5,813 nt of DNA from CAYPHJ01 sp964410485. Its GTDB lineage: Bacteria; Desulfobacterota; Binatia; UBA9968. The stretch lies in NCBI GenBank assembly GCA_964410485.1, contig CAYPHJ010000182.1:1-5813 (forward strand), given 5' to 3'. The notes beneath the pieces are model-generated. The model did no database searches and was not told the origin of the DNA. It worked only from the letters and a program-made list of their open reading frames with translations. The position numbers and the translations under genes are program-made. Positions 1 through 5,531 of this stretch are shown one piece after another. Within the stretch, counting starts at the first letter, position 1, and each line of letters begins with the position of its first letter.

Positions 1-250
1 CCGAGATTGCGTATCGAGGGGGTACGGCGCTGCGGAGCATACGCGGGTGACCGCCCTGGGGACGCTGTCCCTTCACTCCCTCTCCACCCCGATCTTCATA
101 GGAGGAGCACACGAAGGTCACGAAGATCGGGAAAATTATCTGTTAAAATCTCTTTACTTCGTCTTCGCGACCTTCGTGGTGAAAAAGCTGTTTCTTCTTT
201 GGTTGCGGCTTCGCCGCGCTAGACACACTTCGTGGTGAGGTGTCTGTTTC
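1..250. other. Left-edge spacer without a convincing gene
   Basis: No open frame here has protein-like composition. A frame on the plus strand (residues EIAYRGGTALRSIRG, stop at 48-50) could be the last codons of a gene entering from the left, and it is followed by a short perfect hairpin (GGGAC 59-63, GTCCC 67-71). Sixteen codons are too few to call it. The remainder is a chain of inverted repeats, listed separately, that gives misleading short frames on both strands. Confidence 0.5.
108..181. repeat. Imperfect inverted repeat (CACGAAGGTC type)
   Basis: The left arm 108-126 reads CACACGAAGGTCACGAAGA. The reverse complement of the right arm 162-181 is CACCACGAAGGTCGCGAAGA, so the arms differ by one indel and one mismatch around an AT-rich 35-nt centre. 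This is an intergenic palindrome type I recall from many soil-bacterial genomes, where it yields spurious 'FVVKK' peptides. It could fold as a long hairpin in RNA from either strand. It is probably a non-autonomous dispersed element; no transposase is nearby. Confidence 0.7.
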
Positions 251-262
251 TCAACGAAACAG
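205..262. repeat. Three consecutive short hairpins
   Basis: There are three perfect stems in a row: GCGGC 205-209 with GCCGC 213-217 (loop TTC), AGACAC 221-226 with GTGTCT 240-245, and CTGTTTC 244-250 with GAAACAG 256-262 (loop TCAAC). The last overlaps the stop codon of the minus-strand gene ending at 251. None is followed on the minus strand by a clear U-run, so calling them intrinsic terminators would be a guess. They could protect the 3' end of the minus-strand transcript or be part of the same repeat cluster as the inverted repeat at 108-181. Confidence 0.5.
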
Positions 263-769
263 AAAACGGATTCTTTTTCGCAGTCGCCGGCCCATGCGTC
301 TTTTGGTTTCAAACCACACCCGGAGGAAGAAATTGCGGACAAGCCAGGCGACCGAACTGGACGTGCTGATCCAACGGTGGTCGAATTCGAAATCGGCCTT
401 AAACCTTCTTATCTGGAGCGTCTTTCCGAACTTCCTCTTGAAAATCGCCTTGACGCTGACGGCATTGCGGGACTCGGCGAAAACGGTAATCGTGTCGATC
501 GGCACTAGCGTTCGAATGCGCGTAATCTTTTGCGCCAGCGCCTCTTCATTTCTGGCGCTAACCTCCACGATTTGGCTCATCAATTCCTGGTCTTGAAGCC
601 CCTCGAGGAGCATCTGCCGGCGCAGCCGGATTTCCTGCCCGTCGTCATCGTCATATCCTGCTAAAATAAAGTACGTTTTGTGCTTTGAAGTCACCATCGA
701 TTTTTGCCACCACTCGAGCGCCTTGTGCAGGCCAAAGCGCGATGCCTGGGACAAATGGTCCGCATCCAA
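251..769 (-). CDS. DUF218/YdcF-like protein, start uncertain
   Basis: A 172-residue product is counted from a TTG at 769. The layout resembles the DUF218 (YdcF/SanA/ElyC) fold. Residues 10-22 form a helix, FILAGYD (34-40) sits where the family has its strand and Gly-rich turn, and EVSARNEEALAQ (69-80) resembles the family's E-x-S-R-N-T-x-E-N-A helix. Residues 93-99 form another strand, followed by an Arg-rich helix. The C-terminus (155-172) is very basic. I inferred the family from pattern, not alignment. The frame stays open to 820 and codes for a strand, IVILPLPYG, that would be the natural first beta strand. A TTG start would lose it, yet no ATG, GTG or TTG lies there. An AGGAG (818-822) stands 9 nt before an ATC at 808, so ATC initiation or 5' decay are both possible. 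It lies directly downstream of the DUF1989 gene on the same strand, which suggests one transcript. Function unknown. Confidence 0.6.
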   Translation of the reverse strand: MDADHLSQASRFGLHKALEWWQKSMVTSKHKTYFILAGYDDDDGQEIRLRRQMLLEGLQDQELMSQIVEVSARNEEALAQKITRIRTLVPIDTITVFAESRNAVSVKAIFKRKFGKTLQIRRFKADFEFDHRWISTSSSVAWLVRNFFLRVWFETKRRMGRRLRKRIRFLFR

Positions 770-846
770 ACAGCCGTACGGCAGGGGGAGGATGACGATG
801 GACCCGATGGCGATCTTCTCCTAACTCGAAGGCGAAACGGCTCAGG

Positions 847-1470
847 TCATGTCTCGTATATCAAAACATCGACGGGCTTGCCGCCCACCGGCAAGTCCGG
901 GCAAGCACTAAAAGCGACCAGTAAGTTCATTTCGGCGCGTAGGTCCATATAATTACCGTTCTTTGGCCGGACCTGTGTGTGCTCCATGCAGCCTGTAGTC
1001 CCATCGATCTTCATGTGCTGGTTGAGATTAAAGGGGCTCGGGATGTCTTCCGGCATGATCCCGTACTGTTCCAGGGCACGCGACAAATTTTCATAACAGC
1101 CATGATCGGGTATTTCATCGATCTGGCGCGGGTAGTATTCTCCCAGTCGGTTTTCCTGCTTAGCCAGTTGAAAGCGGTAAGCGCTGCACATGCCTTTCTG
1201 TAGATCGTGTGTGCCTTCCCGGAAGCCGTCCGCCAGGATCGTCATCATGTGCTGATTATTCCGTCCCATCAGTTTGTCGCCGGTACTGATAAACAACTTC
1301 ATGTTGTAAACTTTCGTGCGCGCCTGGTCAAAGCGCTCGCGCAGATTTTCCAGGCGGAAACAAACAAGATCGACGGTCGTGGTCGCTCTGATGCGGATGA
1401 TCTGCCCCTTTTTCAACTCTCCGGCCCAGCCGGTATTATAAGGCACATGAGTTTCGCTGATTTTTTGCAT
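847..1470 (-). CDS. DUF1989 / urea carboxylase-associated protein
   Basis: The product has 207 residues, about normal for the family, and no signal peptide. The family signature is clear in the C-terminal half: HGCYENLSRALEQYGI (123-138), DIPSPFNL (142-149), then YMDLRAEMNLLVAFSACP (174-191) and a closing PVDVLIYE. THD (87-89), C95, C125 and C189 are the likely conserved, possibly metal-binding positions. Known members are urea-carboxylase-associated proteins; some pairs form carboxyguanidine deiminase in guanidine degradation. Here there is a single copy with no urea or guanidine carboxylase, allophanate hydrolase or transporter in view, so the substrate cannot be transferred from those systems. 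The start is set by CAGGAG (1477-1482) six bases before the ATG. The stop overlaps an ATG (ATGA, 847-850) that would head the next gene's frame but is closed by stops. Family confident, activity not. Confidence 0.85.
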   Translation of the reverse strand: MQKISETHVPYNTGWAGELKKGQIIRIRATTTVDLVCFRLENLRERFDQARTKVYNMKLFISTGDKLMGRNNQHMMTILADGFREGTHDLQKGMCSAYRFQLAKQENRLGEYYPRQIDEIPDHGCYENLSRALEQYGIMPEDIPSPFNLNQHMKIDGTTGCMEHTQVRPKNGNYMDLRAEMNLLVAFSACPDLPVGGKPVDVLIYET

Positions 1471-1613
1471 GGCGGGCTCCTGTAAATCGAAATTCGCGCC
1501 CTGATCTCGTGATAGTGCGACAAGTGTGTCATGAGCTACGCTCGAACGCAGAGAATAACAATCCTACCCTCACCCGCTCACAAAGCAAACTGTGCCCCAT
1601 TGTTGCCGGATAG

Positions 1614-1704
1614 TGTCATCCTGAACGAAGTGAAGGATCTGCTTTAAGCTTTTGATTCGAACGAGAAAAACAGATTCTTCCTCGCTGCGCTCCTCAGAAT
1701 GACA
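1614..1704. repeat. Dispersed palindromic repeat, copy 1 (91 bp)
   Basis: The element begins TGTCATCCTGA and ends TCAGAATGACA, terminal arms that are inverted copies with one mismatch. Inner arms (AAGGATCTGCTTT and AAAACAGATTCTTC) also pair imperfectly. Minus-strand translation gives the familiar spurious peptides CHSEERSEEESVF and ILHFVQDD. A second copy lies at 5532-5620 in the same orientation. The outer arms are nearly identical between copies, while the central 15 or so bases differ, as expected if the stem is the conserved part. It is probably a non-autonomous mobile palindrome. Confidence 0.85.
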
Positions 1705-1869
1705 TGGCCGTAAGGTGTTCAGGGAGACGGGTCTGAGAACAACGACGGGCCGAGCCGCCAAACCCAATTTCAAAGGAGCGCCCATAAAAGCAGTCTATGC
1801 CGCGTGGATAGATTCTGTAAGTTAATTTGCCCTTGCTGTCAAGCCAACGTTGGAGTCTCGGCAAATCCG

Positions 1870-1922
1870 GTTCAAAACGTTCAAGTGGTTCAAAACGCTC
1901 GAACGATTCAGACCTCTTCAAC
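1870..1922. repeat. 9-bp-period tandem repeat (GTTCAAAAC)
   Basis: Six degenerate units follow one another: GTTCAAAAC (1870), GTTCAAGTG (1879), GTTCAAAAC (1888), GCTCGAAC (1897, one base short), GATTCAGAC (1905) and CTCTTCAAC (1914). On the minus strand this reads as a three-codon period (FERFEPLERFEP), which is why a false reading frame appears. It begins 8 bases past the hydrolase stop codon. Related units occur at 4501-4554 and 5699-5725. Confidence 0.75.
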
Positions 1923-1930
1923 GATCCGTG

Positions 1931-3193
1931 CTAGTGCGGAAAGTAGTCGCGAAACGCGATTACCATTAGGTTTGCCAGGCGCTCATTGTGACTCTCCACG
2001 TGGCCATAATGGGTCAGCTTGGGCACAACGATGAGACGTAGGCTTTCCGCGTAAGGCGCGAATCTTTTAAAGGCGTAGACCTCGCGGCGGAACTCCATCC
2101 CTTTGTCTCCGCCTTCGATCCAGTGGCCCTTGTCGTACTCGCCGACGATGTGGAGCAATTTCTTGCCGCGCAAGCGGTTGAGATCCGCTTTGTAGGTAAT
2201 GAACAGTTCTTCGTCCGGCAAGCCCGAGCGGCGGCGAATCTCGGGCAACAAAACGTCGTGCGCGCTGTGCTCGATGTCCTGGAGATAAGGCTTGAACTGC
2301 GGGCGGCGGCGATTTTCCAATTCGAACCATCGCTGCGCGCTGCCCCAGGGTTGGTTGGGACCGACATACCCGCTTTTAATATAGCTCTGGGGCGATCGGC
2401 GGCTAAGCGACGTTATATCTCGAAAAGGAGCGGCACGTTCTTGCGGTGATTTGTCTGCGCACGCCAAATCCCATTCCTTTCGTATCCATGCCGGCATTCC
2501 GGTGCCAAAACCCAGTCCGCCGATGAGTTTGTTCTTGAGGCCGTACTGTTCCAGTAGATAAAAGTATTCGCCGCCGGTGGAATGCCCCCAAACGAACAGC
2601 TTGCAATTGGGTAAAGCCTGCTCGATTAAAGTCTTGACGGCTTCGAGACAGAGGCGAAACGTGTAAACAGCGAGACGGTTGCTCAGCTCATCAATGTCAG
2701 GAACTTTGCCAATAACAAACTCTGGGCGTCTCTCCGCAATAGGGGGCCAGGCCTGGCGGCTATAGTGACCGGGAAGCGAAATTGCAAGCGCCGGGATGCC
2801 AAGAGAAGCCATGTGCTGGGCAATCCCAACACGCGATTCTGCGGGCGCTAGTTTGGTTAGATCAACATACTCTTCCGGCCCGTCCGGCGTGAAGATGAAT
2901 TCATATTCGTTGGCGGCGCCGCCATGAATCATTACGACCGCAATGCCGGGGACCGAAACGCGGCTGGGCGTGAACAGCCGGCCGTGAATATCCCACTCAA
3001 AGAGTTCCATCGGTCGAGCCGGATCCGCATAGCGGCGGATGCGCGCTTCCACTTCCCTGACGGCAAAGGTTACACGCGGGAATGGATCGGGAAGTGCTTT
3101 GTAGTCATCCCACGAGATCGAGTAGATGAACTGCTCGTGTAATCCTTCACCTTCCGTCAATGCCGCAACGTACCGGCTCATGGCCTCGCTCAT
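1931..3193 (-). CDS. Alpha/beta hydrolase with large lid insertion
   Basis: A 420-residue soluble enzyme with no signal peptide or membrane segment. After an N-terminal extension of about 80 residues, a strand leads into HGG (90-92, oxyanion-hole type). IPALAISLPGHY (133-144) is the next strand and turn, and LFVWGHSTGGEY (199-210) is the nucleophile elbow with Ser205. After about 150 residues, mostly a lid or cap rich in Trp, Tyr and Arg, comes HIVGEYDKGHW (348-358) with a candidate acid Asp354. VPKLTHYGHVESH (390-402) supplies the catalytic His, most likely His398 (or His395). The triad therefore looks complete. The size and lid exceed those of the ~280-residue C-C hydrolases of aromatic degradation. 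Ester, amide and C-C bond hydrolysis all remain open. The frame also has an ATG at 3265, but AAGGAG lies six bases before the ATG at 3193. Divergent from the bicupin gene, so possibly regulated with it. Confidence 0.9.
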   Translation of the reverse strand: MSEAMSRYVAALTEGEGLHEQFIYSISWDDYKALPDPFPRVTFAVREVEARIRRYADPARPMELFEWDIHGRLFTPSRVSVPGIAVVMIHGGAANEYEFIFTPDGPEEYVDLTKLAPAESRVGIAQHMASLGIPALAISLPGHYSRQAWPPIAERRPEFVIGKVPDIDELSNRLAVYTFRLCLEAVKTLIEQALPNCKLFVWGHSTGGEYFYLLEQYGLKNKLIGGLGFGTGMPAWIRKEWDLACADKSPQERAAPFRDITSLSRRSPQSYIKSGYVGPNQPWGSAQRWFELENRRRPQFKPYLQDIEHSAHDVLLPEIRRRSGLPDEELFITYKADLNRLRGKKLLHIVGEYDKGHWIEGGDKGMEFRREVYAFKRFAPYAESLRLIVVPKLTHYGHVESHNERLANLMVIAFRDYFPH

Positions 3194-3199
3194 GGGATT

Positions 3200-3205
3200 C
3201 TCCTT
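3200..3205 (-). promoter_or_regulatory. Ribosome binding site of the hydrolase
   Basis: On the minus strand this reads AAGGAG, six bases before the ATG at 3193. It sets the start at MSEAMSRY and argues against the longer frame from 3265, whose extra 24 residues are basic and unlike a domain and which would run into the divergent promoter region. Confidence 0.8.
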
Positions 3206-3229
3206 TTCACGAAACGTAACTCTTCCAGA

Positions 3230-3328
3230 CGTATGTCCCTGCCCAAAGCGCCTGTCAAGCCGCATACCACACCAAGGTCGGTAGTGGGTACAGGTTGCTT
3301 GACAACTTTGTTTTCTTCCGGCTAGAGC
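3230..3328. promoter_or_regulatory. Divergent promoter region with nested dyads
   Basis: TGTCAAGC (3253-3260) and GCTTGACA (3297-3304) are perfect inverted copies. Each contains a consensus -35 box TTGACA pointing outwards, one toward the hydrolase and one toward the bicupin. The -10 boxes are weak: minus-strand CATACG at 3235-3230 (17-bp spacer) and plus-strand TAGAGC at 3323-3328 (18-bp spacer). Between them, TACCAC (3265-3270) and GTGGGTA (3284-3290) form a second imperfect dyad, almost concentric with the first. Consensus -35 with poor -10 suggests activated or repressed promoters and a regulator binding the centre. No regulator gene is in the window. The boxes are seen; regulation is inferred. 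Confidence 0.45.
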
Positions 3329-3358
3329 TTGTGACTAATGAATCACGTCCACGTCAAT

Positions 3359-3365
3359 GAGGAGG
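3359..3365 (+). promoter_or_regulatory. Ribosome binding site of the bicupin gene
   Basis: GAGGAGG stands six bases before the ATG at 3372. The alternative in-frame ATG at 3357 overlaps this site and would encode MRRRP from the Shine-Dalgarno itself, so 3372 is the start. Confidence 0.85.
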
Positions 3366-3371
3366 CGACCA

Positions 3372-4460
3372 ATGGCTGAAGGCGTCGTAAGTCCGTCCTA
3401 TGAAAGACTCGAAACCAAGGCGGAAGTGATGGATACGCCCTACGATCGATGGATTACATCACAGGGAATCGATGTCATCCGGGGGTTTTTCGTCGAGAAT
3501 CTGTACTCGATCCCGCTAAAATGGTGGGATCGTCTGGGTGGTTACGGCGTTTACATTATGCTGGACGGTACAGGGTATCTCGACGATGCGTACGTCTGCG
3601 CTATCCCTCCCGGTAAGAATCTTCATCCGCAAAGACATATCTACGAGGCGCTTTATTATGTCCTCGACGGCCGCGGAGCGACCACTGTATGGCAGATGAA
3701 CGGTCCGAAGCAAAGCTTCGAATGGCAAACGGGCAGCCTTTTCGCGGTCCCGTTGAACGTCTGCTATCAACACTTCAACGGTCAGGGAGAACGGGAATCC
3801 CGCCTGTTAGCCGTCACGACGGCGCCGCTTGTATTCAACTTGTTTCGCTCGGAGGATTTCGTGATCAATAATCCGTTCGCGTTTACGGAGCGGTTCAAAG
3901 GAGAGGAAGGTTACTTCGGCGGCAAAGGCACGCTTTACAGCGATCGCGTGGTCGAAACGAATTTTGTCGCCGATGCCATTCACATCGAGCCCGTTGCCTG
4001 GACCGAGCGCGGAAAAGGTAACGCCACGATGTTCTTTGAGATGGCCGGCAGTATGATGGGATCGCATGTCTCGCGTTTTCCGGTCGGCATTTACAAGAAG
4101 GCGCACCGTCACGGACCGGGAGCTCATGTCTTTATTCTAACCGGCAAAGGTTATTCGCTTCTGTGGCAGGAAGGAAAAGAACGGATCCGCGTTGATTGGA
4201 AGCCGGGATCGATCGTCGTGCCGCCCGAGGGGTGGTTTCATCAGCACTTCAATTCGGGCGCGGAGTCGGCGCGTTACCTGGCGCTCAAGATTCTCAGCCG
4301 CAAATACAAACTGCAACCGGGCAAAATTCAATCGGACGTGCCCCTGGCTTACGGCGGCTGGCAGATTGAGTATGAAGACGAAGATCCGGAGATTCGCCGG
4401 ATCTTCGAAGAGGAATGCGCCAAAGCCGGAGCGGAAGTGAAAATGCCGAAGTTTCAATAG
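3372..4460 (+). CDS. Two-domain cupin (bicupin) protein, dioxygenase-like
   Basis: A 362-residue soluble bicupin. Domain 1 (about 70-155) has PGKNLHPQRHIYEALYYVLDG (80-100) and closes with YQHFN (132-136). Domain 2 (about 235-310) has PVGIYKKAHRHGPGAHVFIL (237-256) and FHQHFN (289-294). The shared QHFN marks the duplication. In domain 2, H245, H247 and H292 match the HxH plus distal His of gentisate 1,2-dioxygenase, whose iron has three His ligands and no Glu. In domain 1 the first His of HxH is Gln87, leaving H89, E92 and H134, so that site is altered. A Fe(II)- or Mn-dependent oxygenase is plausible, but non-enzymatic cupins of this size exist and the substrate is unknown. It has a strong ribosome binding site, is divergent from the hydrolase, and lies upstream of the VOC gene on the same strand, separated by 192 bases that contain a hairpin and a new promoter. 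Family confident; reaction unproven. Confidence 0.88.
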   Translation: MAEGVVSPSYERLETKAEVMDTPYDRWITSQGIDVIRGFFVENLYSIPLKWWDRLGGYGVYIMLDGTGYLDDAYVCAIPPGKNLHPQRHIYEALYYVLDGRGATTVWQMNGPKQSFEWQTGSLFAVPLNVCYQHFNGQGERESRLLAVTTAPLVFNLFRSEDFVINNPFAFTERFKGEEGYFGGKGTLYSDRVVETNFVADAIHIEPVAWTERGKGNATMFFEMAGSMMGSHVSRFPVGIYKKAHRHGPGAHVFILTGKGYSLLWQEGKERIRVDWKPGSIVVPPEGWFHQHFNSGAESARYLALKILSRKYKLQPGKIQSDVPLAYGGWQIEYEDEDPEIRRIFEEECAKAGAEVKMPKFQ

Positions 4461-4463
4461 CGT

Positions 4464-4500
4464 AGTCGCGGAGCGATGCGAGAGGCATCCCTCCTCGACT
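4464..4500 (+). terminator. Strong stem-loop after the bicupin gene
   Basis: The arms AGTCGCGGAGCGATGC (4464-4479) and GCATCCCTCCTCGACT (4485-4500) pair at 14 of 16 positions around a GAGAG loop, three bases past the stop codon. There is no clear U-run behind it, only TTC-containing repeat units, so it may act as a weak or factor-assisted terminator, or as an RNA 3' end stabiliser. Part of it (GGAGCGATGC) resembles the adjoining repeat units, so it could be repeat-derived. Confidence 0.5.
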
Positions 4501-4554
4501 CGTTCAACCGCTTTGCTCCGTTCAATCGCTACGCTCCGTTCAAAACGTTCAAAA
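4501..4554. repeat. 9-bp-period tandem repeat (CGTTCAAAA)
   Basis: Six units of exactly nine bases: CGTTCAACC, GCTTTGCTC, CGTTCAATC, GCTACGCTC, CGTTCAAAA and CGTTCAAAA. The first four alternate two unit types, which gives an 18-bp higher-order repeat (4509-4526 and 4527-4544). The CGTTCAA unit is the same as in the repeat at 1870-1922. Confidence 0.8.
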
Positions 4555-4577
4555 CGAGGTTAGGGGTCGGTTGCCGA

Positions 4578-4606
4578 TTGACAGGTGTGAGGCTTTTTCC
4601 TAATAC
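4578..4606 (+). promoter_or_regulatory. Candidate promoter of the VOC gene
   Basis: TTGACA (4578-4583) is a consensus -35. After exactly 17 bases comes TAATAC (4601-4606), a partial -10 matching at three positions including the key A2. A start near 4613 would leave a leader of about 40 bases before GGAGGAG (4639-4645), which lies seven bases before the ATG at 4653. The VOC gene therefore probably has its own promoter, even if some read-through arrives from the bicupin gene. GGTTGC precedes the -35 here (4570-4575) and at the bicupin promoter (3293-3298). Confidence 0.5.
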
Positions 4607-4652
4607 TAAGGCATAAGTTCTTAATAACAAACGACATTGGAGGAGTTGGCCG

Positions 4653-5483
4653 ATGCTGAAACCGGTTGGGCTGATCAACGGGCACTACGAGTGCCGTCTG
4701 CTCGAGGAAACGTTGCCGATTTTTACCGATCTACTCGCTTTGCAAGTTGTCGAGCGAAAGGAAAAAGAGGCGGTCCTTAAACATCCCAACACGGACTGGC
4801 GCTTGGTCGTGCACGAAGGCGGGCGGGATGCGCCCAACAAGCCCCATACCAACCATTACGGTTTTCGCGTGGCATCCTCCAAAGAAATACCGAACGCGTA
4901 TCAGTATCTTTCTGATCACAAGGAACGATACAAGATAAAGAGCGTTACCAAGCCACACGAGGCGCACTTTGCCTATTCCATTTATTTCAAGGAACCGGGC
5001 GGCAACGATCTCGAAATCGAGTATTACAATCCGGCTGCTGTAAAGCATGGCAGGTCCATCGCCGCTCCGCATTGGAAGGAGCCGCTCGCGGAGGATCAGT
5101 TTCCCGGCCGGGGGTATATTCCTCAAGCCATGACCCACGGCACGCTCGACTGCGATGACAAAGCCGCTAACGATCGGTTTATCGAAGAGGTGCTGGGGCT
5201 GAAAATCGTCGGCGGCGGCCGCATGTCCAGTTATGTTCGGCATCCGGACACCCCCTGGTATATTGTGGTTTTGCCCACGACTAGACGCGAATACCTATCA
5301 CCGGCCAACAGGTTTACACTGAAGGTTGCCTCTGCAGAAGAAGTTGAAGATGCGCATAAAGAGTTTTCGAAAACCGGAAAGCAGATCGGCATCCACGAGC
5401 TGGGGGACTTGGAAGAAGAGAACGGACGGGCCTACTTTCTCTTAAGCGACATCAGTAAAAACTGGTGGGAAGTCACCTCATAG
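4653..5483 (+). CDS. Two-domain VOC / extradiol dioxygenase-fold protein
   Basis: A 276-residue soluble protein with two vicinal-oxygen-chelate domains, about 5-127 and 157-276, close to the ~290 residues of type I extradiol dioxygenases. In domain 1, H11 (NGHYECR), H68 (TNHYGFRV) and E121 (GNDLEIEYY) are spaced 57 and 53 residues, like the metal triad of biphenyl-diol dioxygenase. Domain 2 has H162 (MTHGTLD) and E273 (WWEVTS) at equivalent places, but Arg220 (ANRFTLKV) replaces the middle His. The only complete site is thus in the N-terminal half, whereas in classical enzymes it is in the C-terminal half. Extradiol ring cleavage is one possibility; glyoxalase-like isomerase or another metal chemistry is not excluded. 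Start fixed by GGAGGAG seven bases upstream. It follows the bicupin gene on the same strand after 192 bases with its own promoter, suggesting a related but separately controlled role. Confidence 0.87.
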   Translation: MLKPVGLINGHYECRLLEETLPIFTDLLALQVVERKEKEAVLKHPNTDWRLVVHEGGRDAPNKPHTNHYGFRVASSKEIPNAYQYLSDHKERYKIKSVTKPHEAHFAYSIYFKEPGGNDLEIEYYNPAAVKHGRSIAAPHWKEPLAEDQFPGRGYIPQAMTHGTLDCDDKAANDRFIEEVLGLKIVGGGRMSSYVRHPDTPWYIVVLPTTRREYLSPANRFTLKVASAEEVEDAHKEFSKTGKQIGIHELGDLEEENGRAYFLLSDISKNWWEVTS

Positions 5484-5531
5484 ATCGTCGCCCTGACGAG
5501 ACTGTGTTGCAATCGCCCATTTTCCCTGTGC

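Larger units (their letters stand above)
1471..1930. other. Spacer between DUF1989 gene and hydrolase
   Basis: No believable gene is present. Frames at 1570-1785 and 1694-1921 on the minus strand are built from the palindromic repeat (1614-1704) and the 9-bp-period repeat (1870-1922). The stretch next to the DUF1989 start should contain its promoter; I found only a weak minus-strand -35-like TTGTCG and no matching -10. About 160 bases between the two repeats (1705-1869) show no recognisable structure. One minus-strand frame there, around 1750-1860, looks slightly protein-like but has no start signal or homolog I know. Confidence 0.5.

Noticed and set aside
3..50. Possible last 15 codons of a plus-strand gene, stop at 48-50, followed by a small hairpin
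   Set aside because: Too short to distinguish from chance; recorded only in the spacer description.
7..342. Short frames at the left edge on both strands
   Set aside because: They read through inverted repeats and have no start signal or protein-like composition.
240..596. Plus-strand frame of 118 codons opposite the DUF218-like gene
   Set aside because: Ser/Arg/Leu-rich without domain features; the minus strand has the protein-like sequence.
1570..1921. Minus-strand frames of 71 and 75 codons (1570-1785, 1694-1921)
   Set aside because: They are translations of the palindromic and 9-bp-period repeats, with the recurrent spurious peptides CHSEERSEEES and FERFEPLERF.
1870..1922. Short repeats considered as a CRISPR array
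   Set aside because: Units are about nine bases with no spacers and no cas gene is present.
2014..2606. Several frames overlapping the hydrolase on both strands
   Set aside because: They are Arg/Ala/Ser-rich shadows of a GC-rich gene with a clear active-site sequence in another frame.
3194..3265. Longer hydrolase start at 3265 (24 extra residues)
   Set aside because: The AAGGAG at 3200-3205 is ideally placed for the ATG at 3193, and the extension would cover the divergent promoter region.
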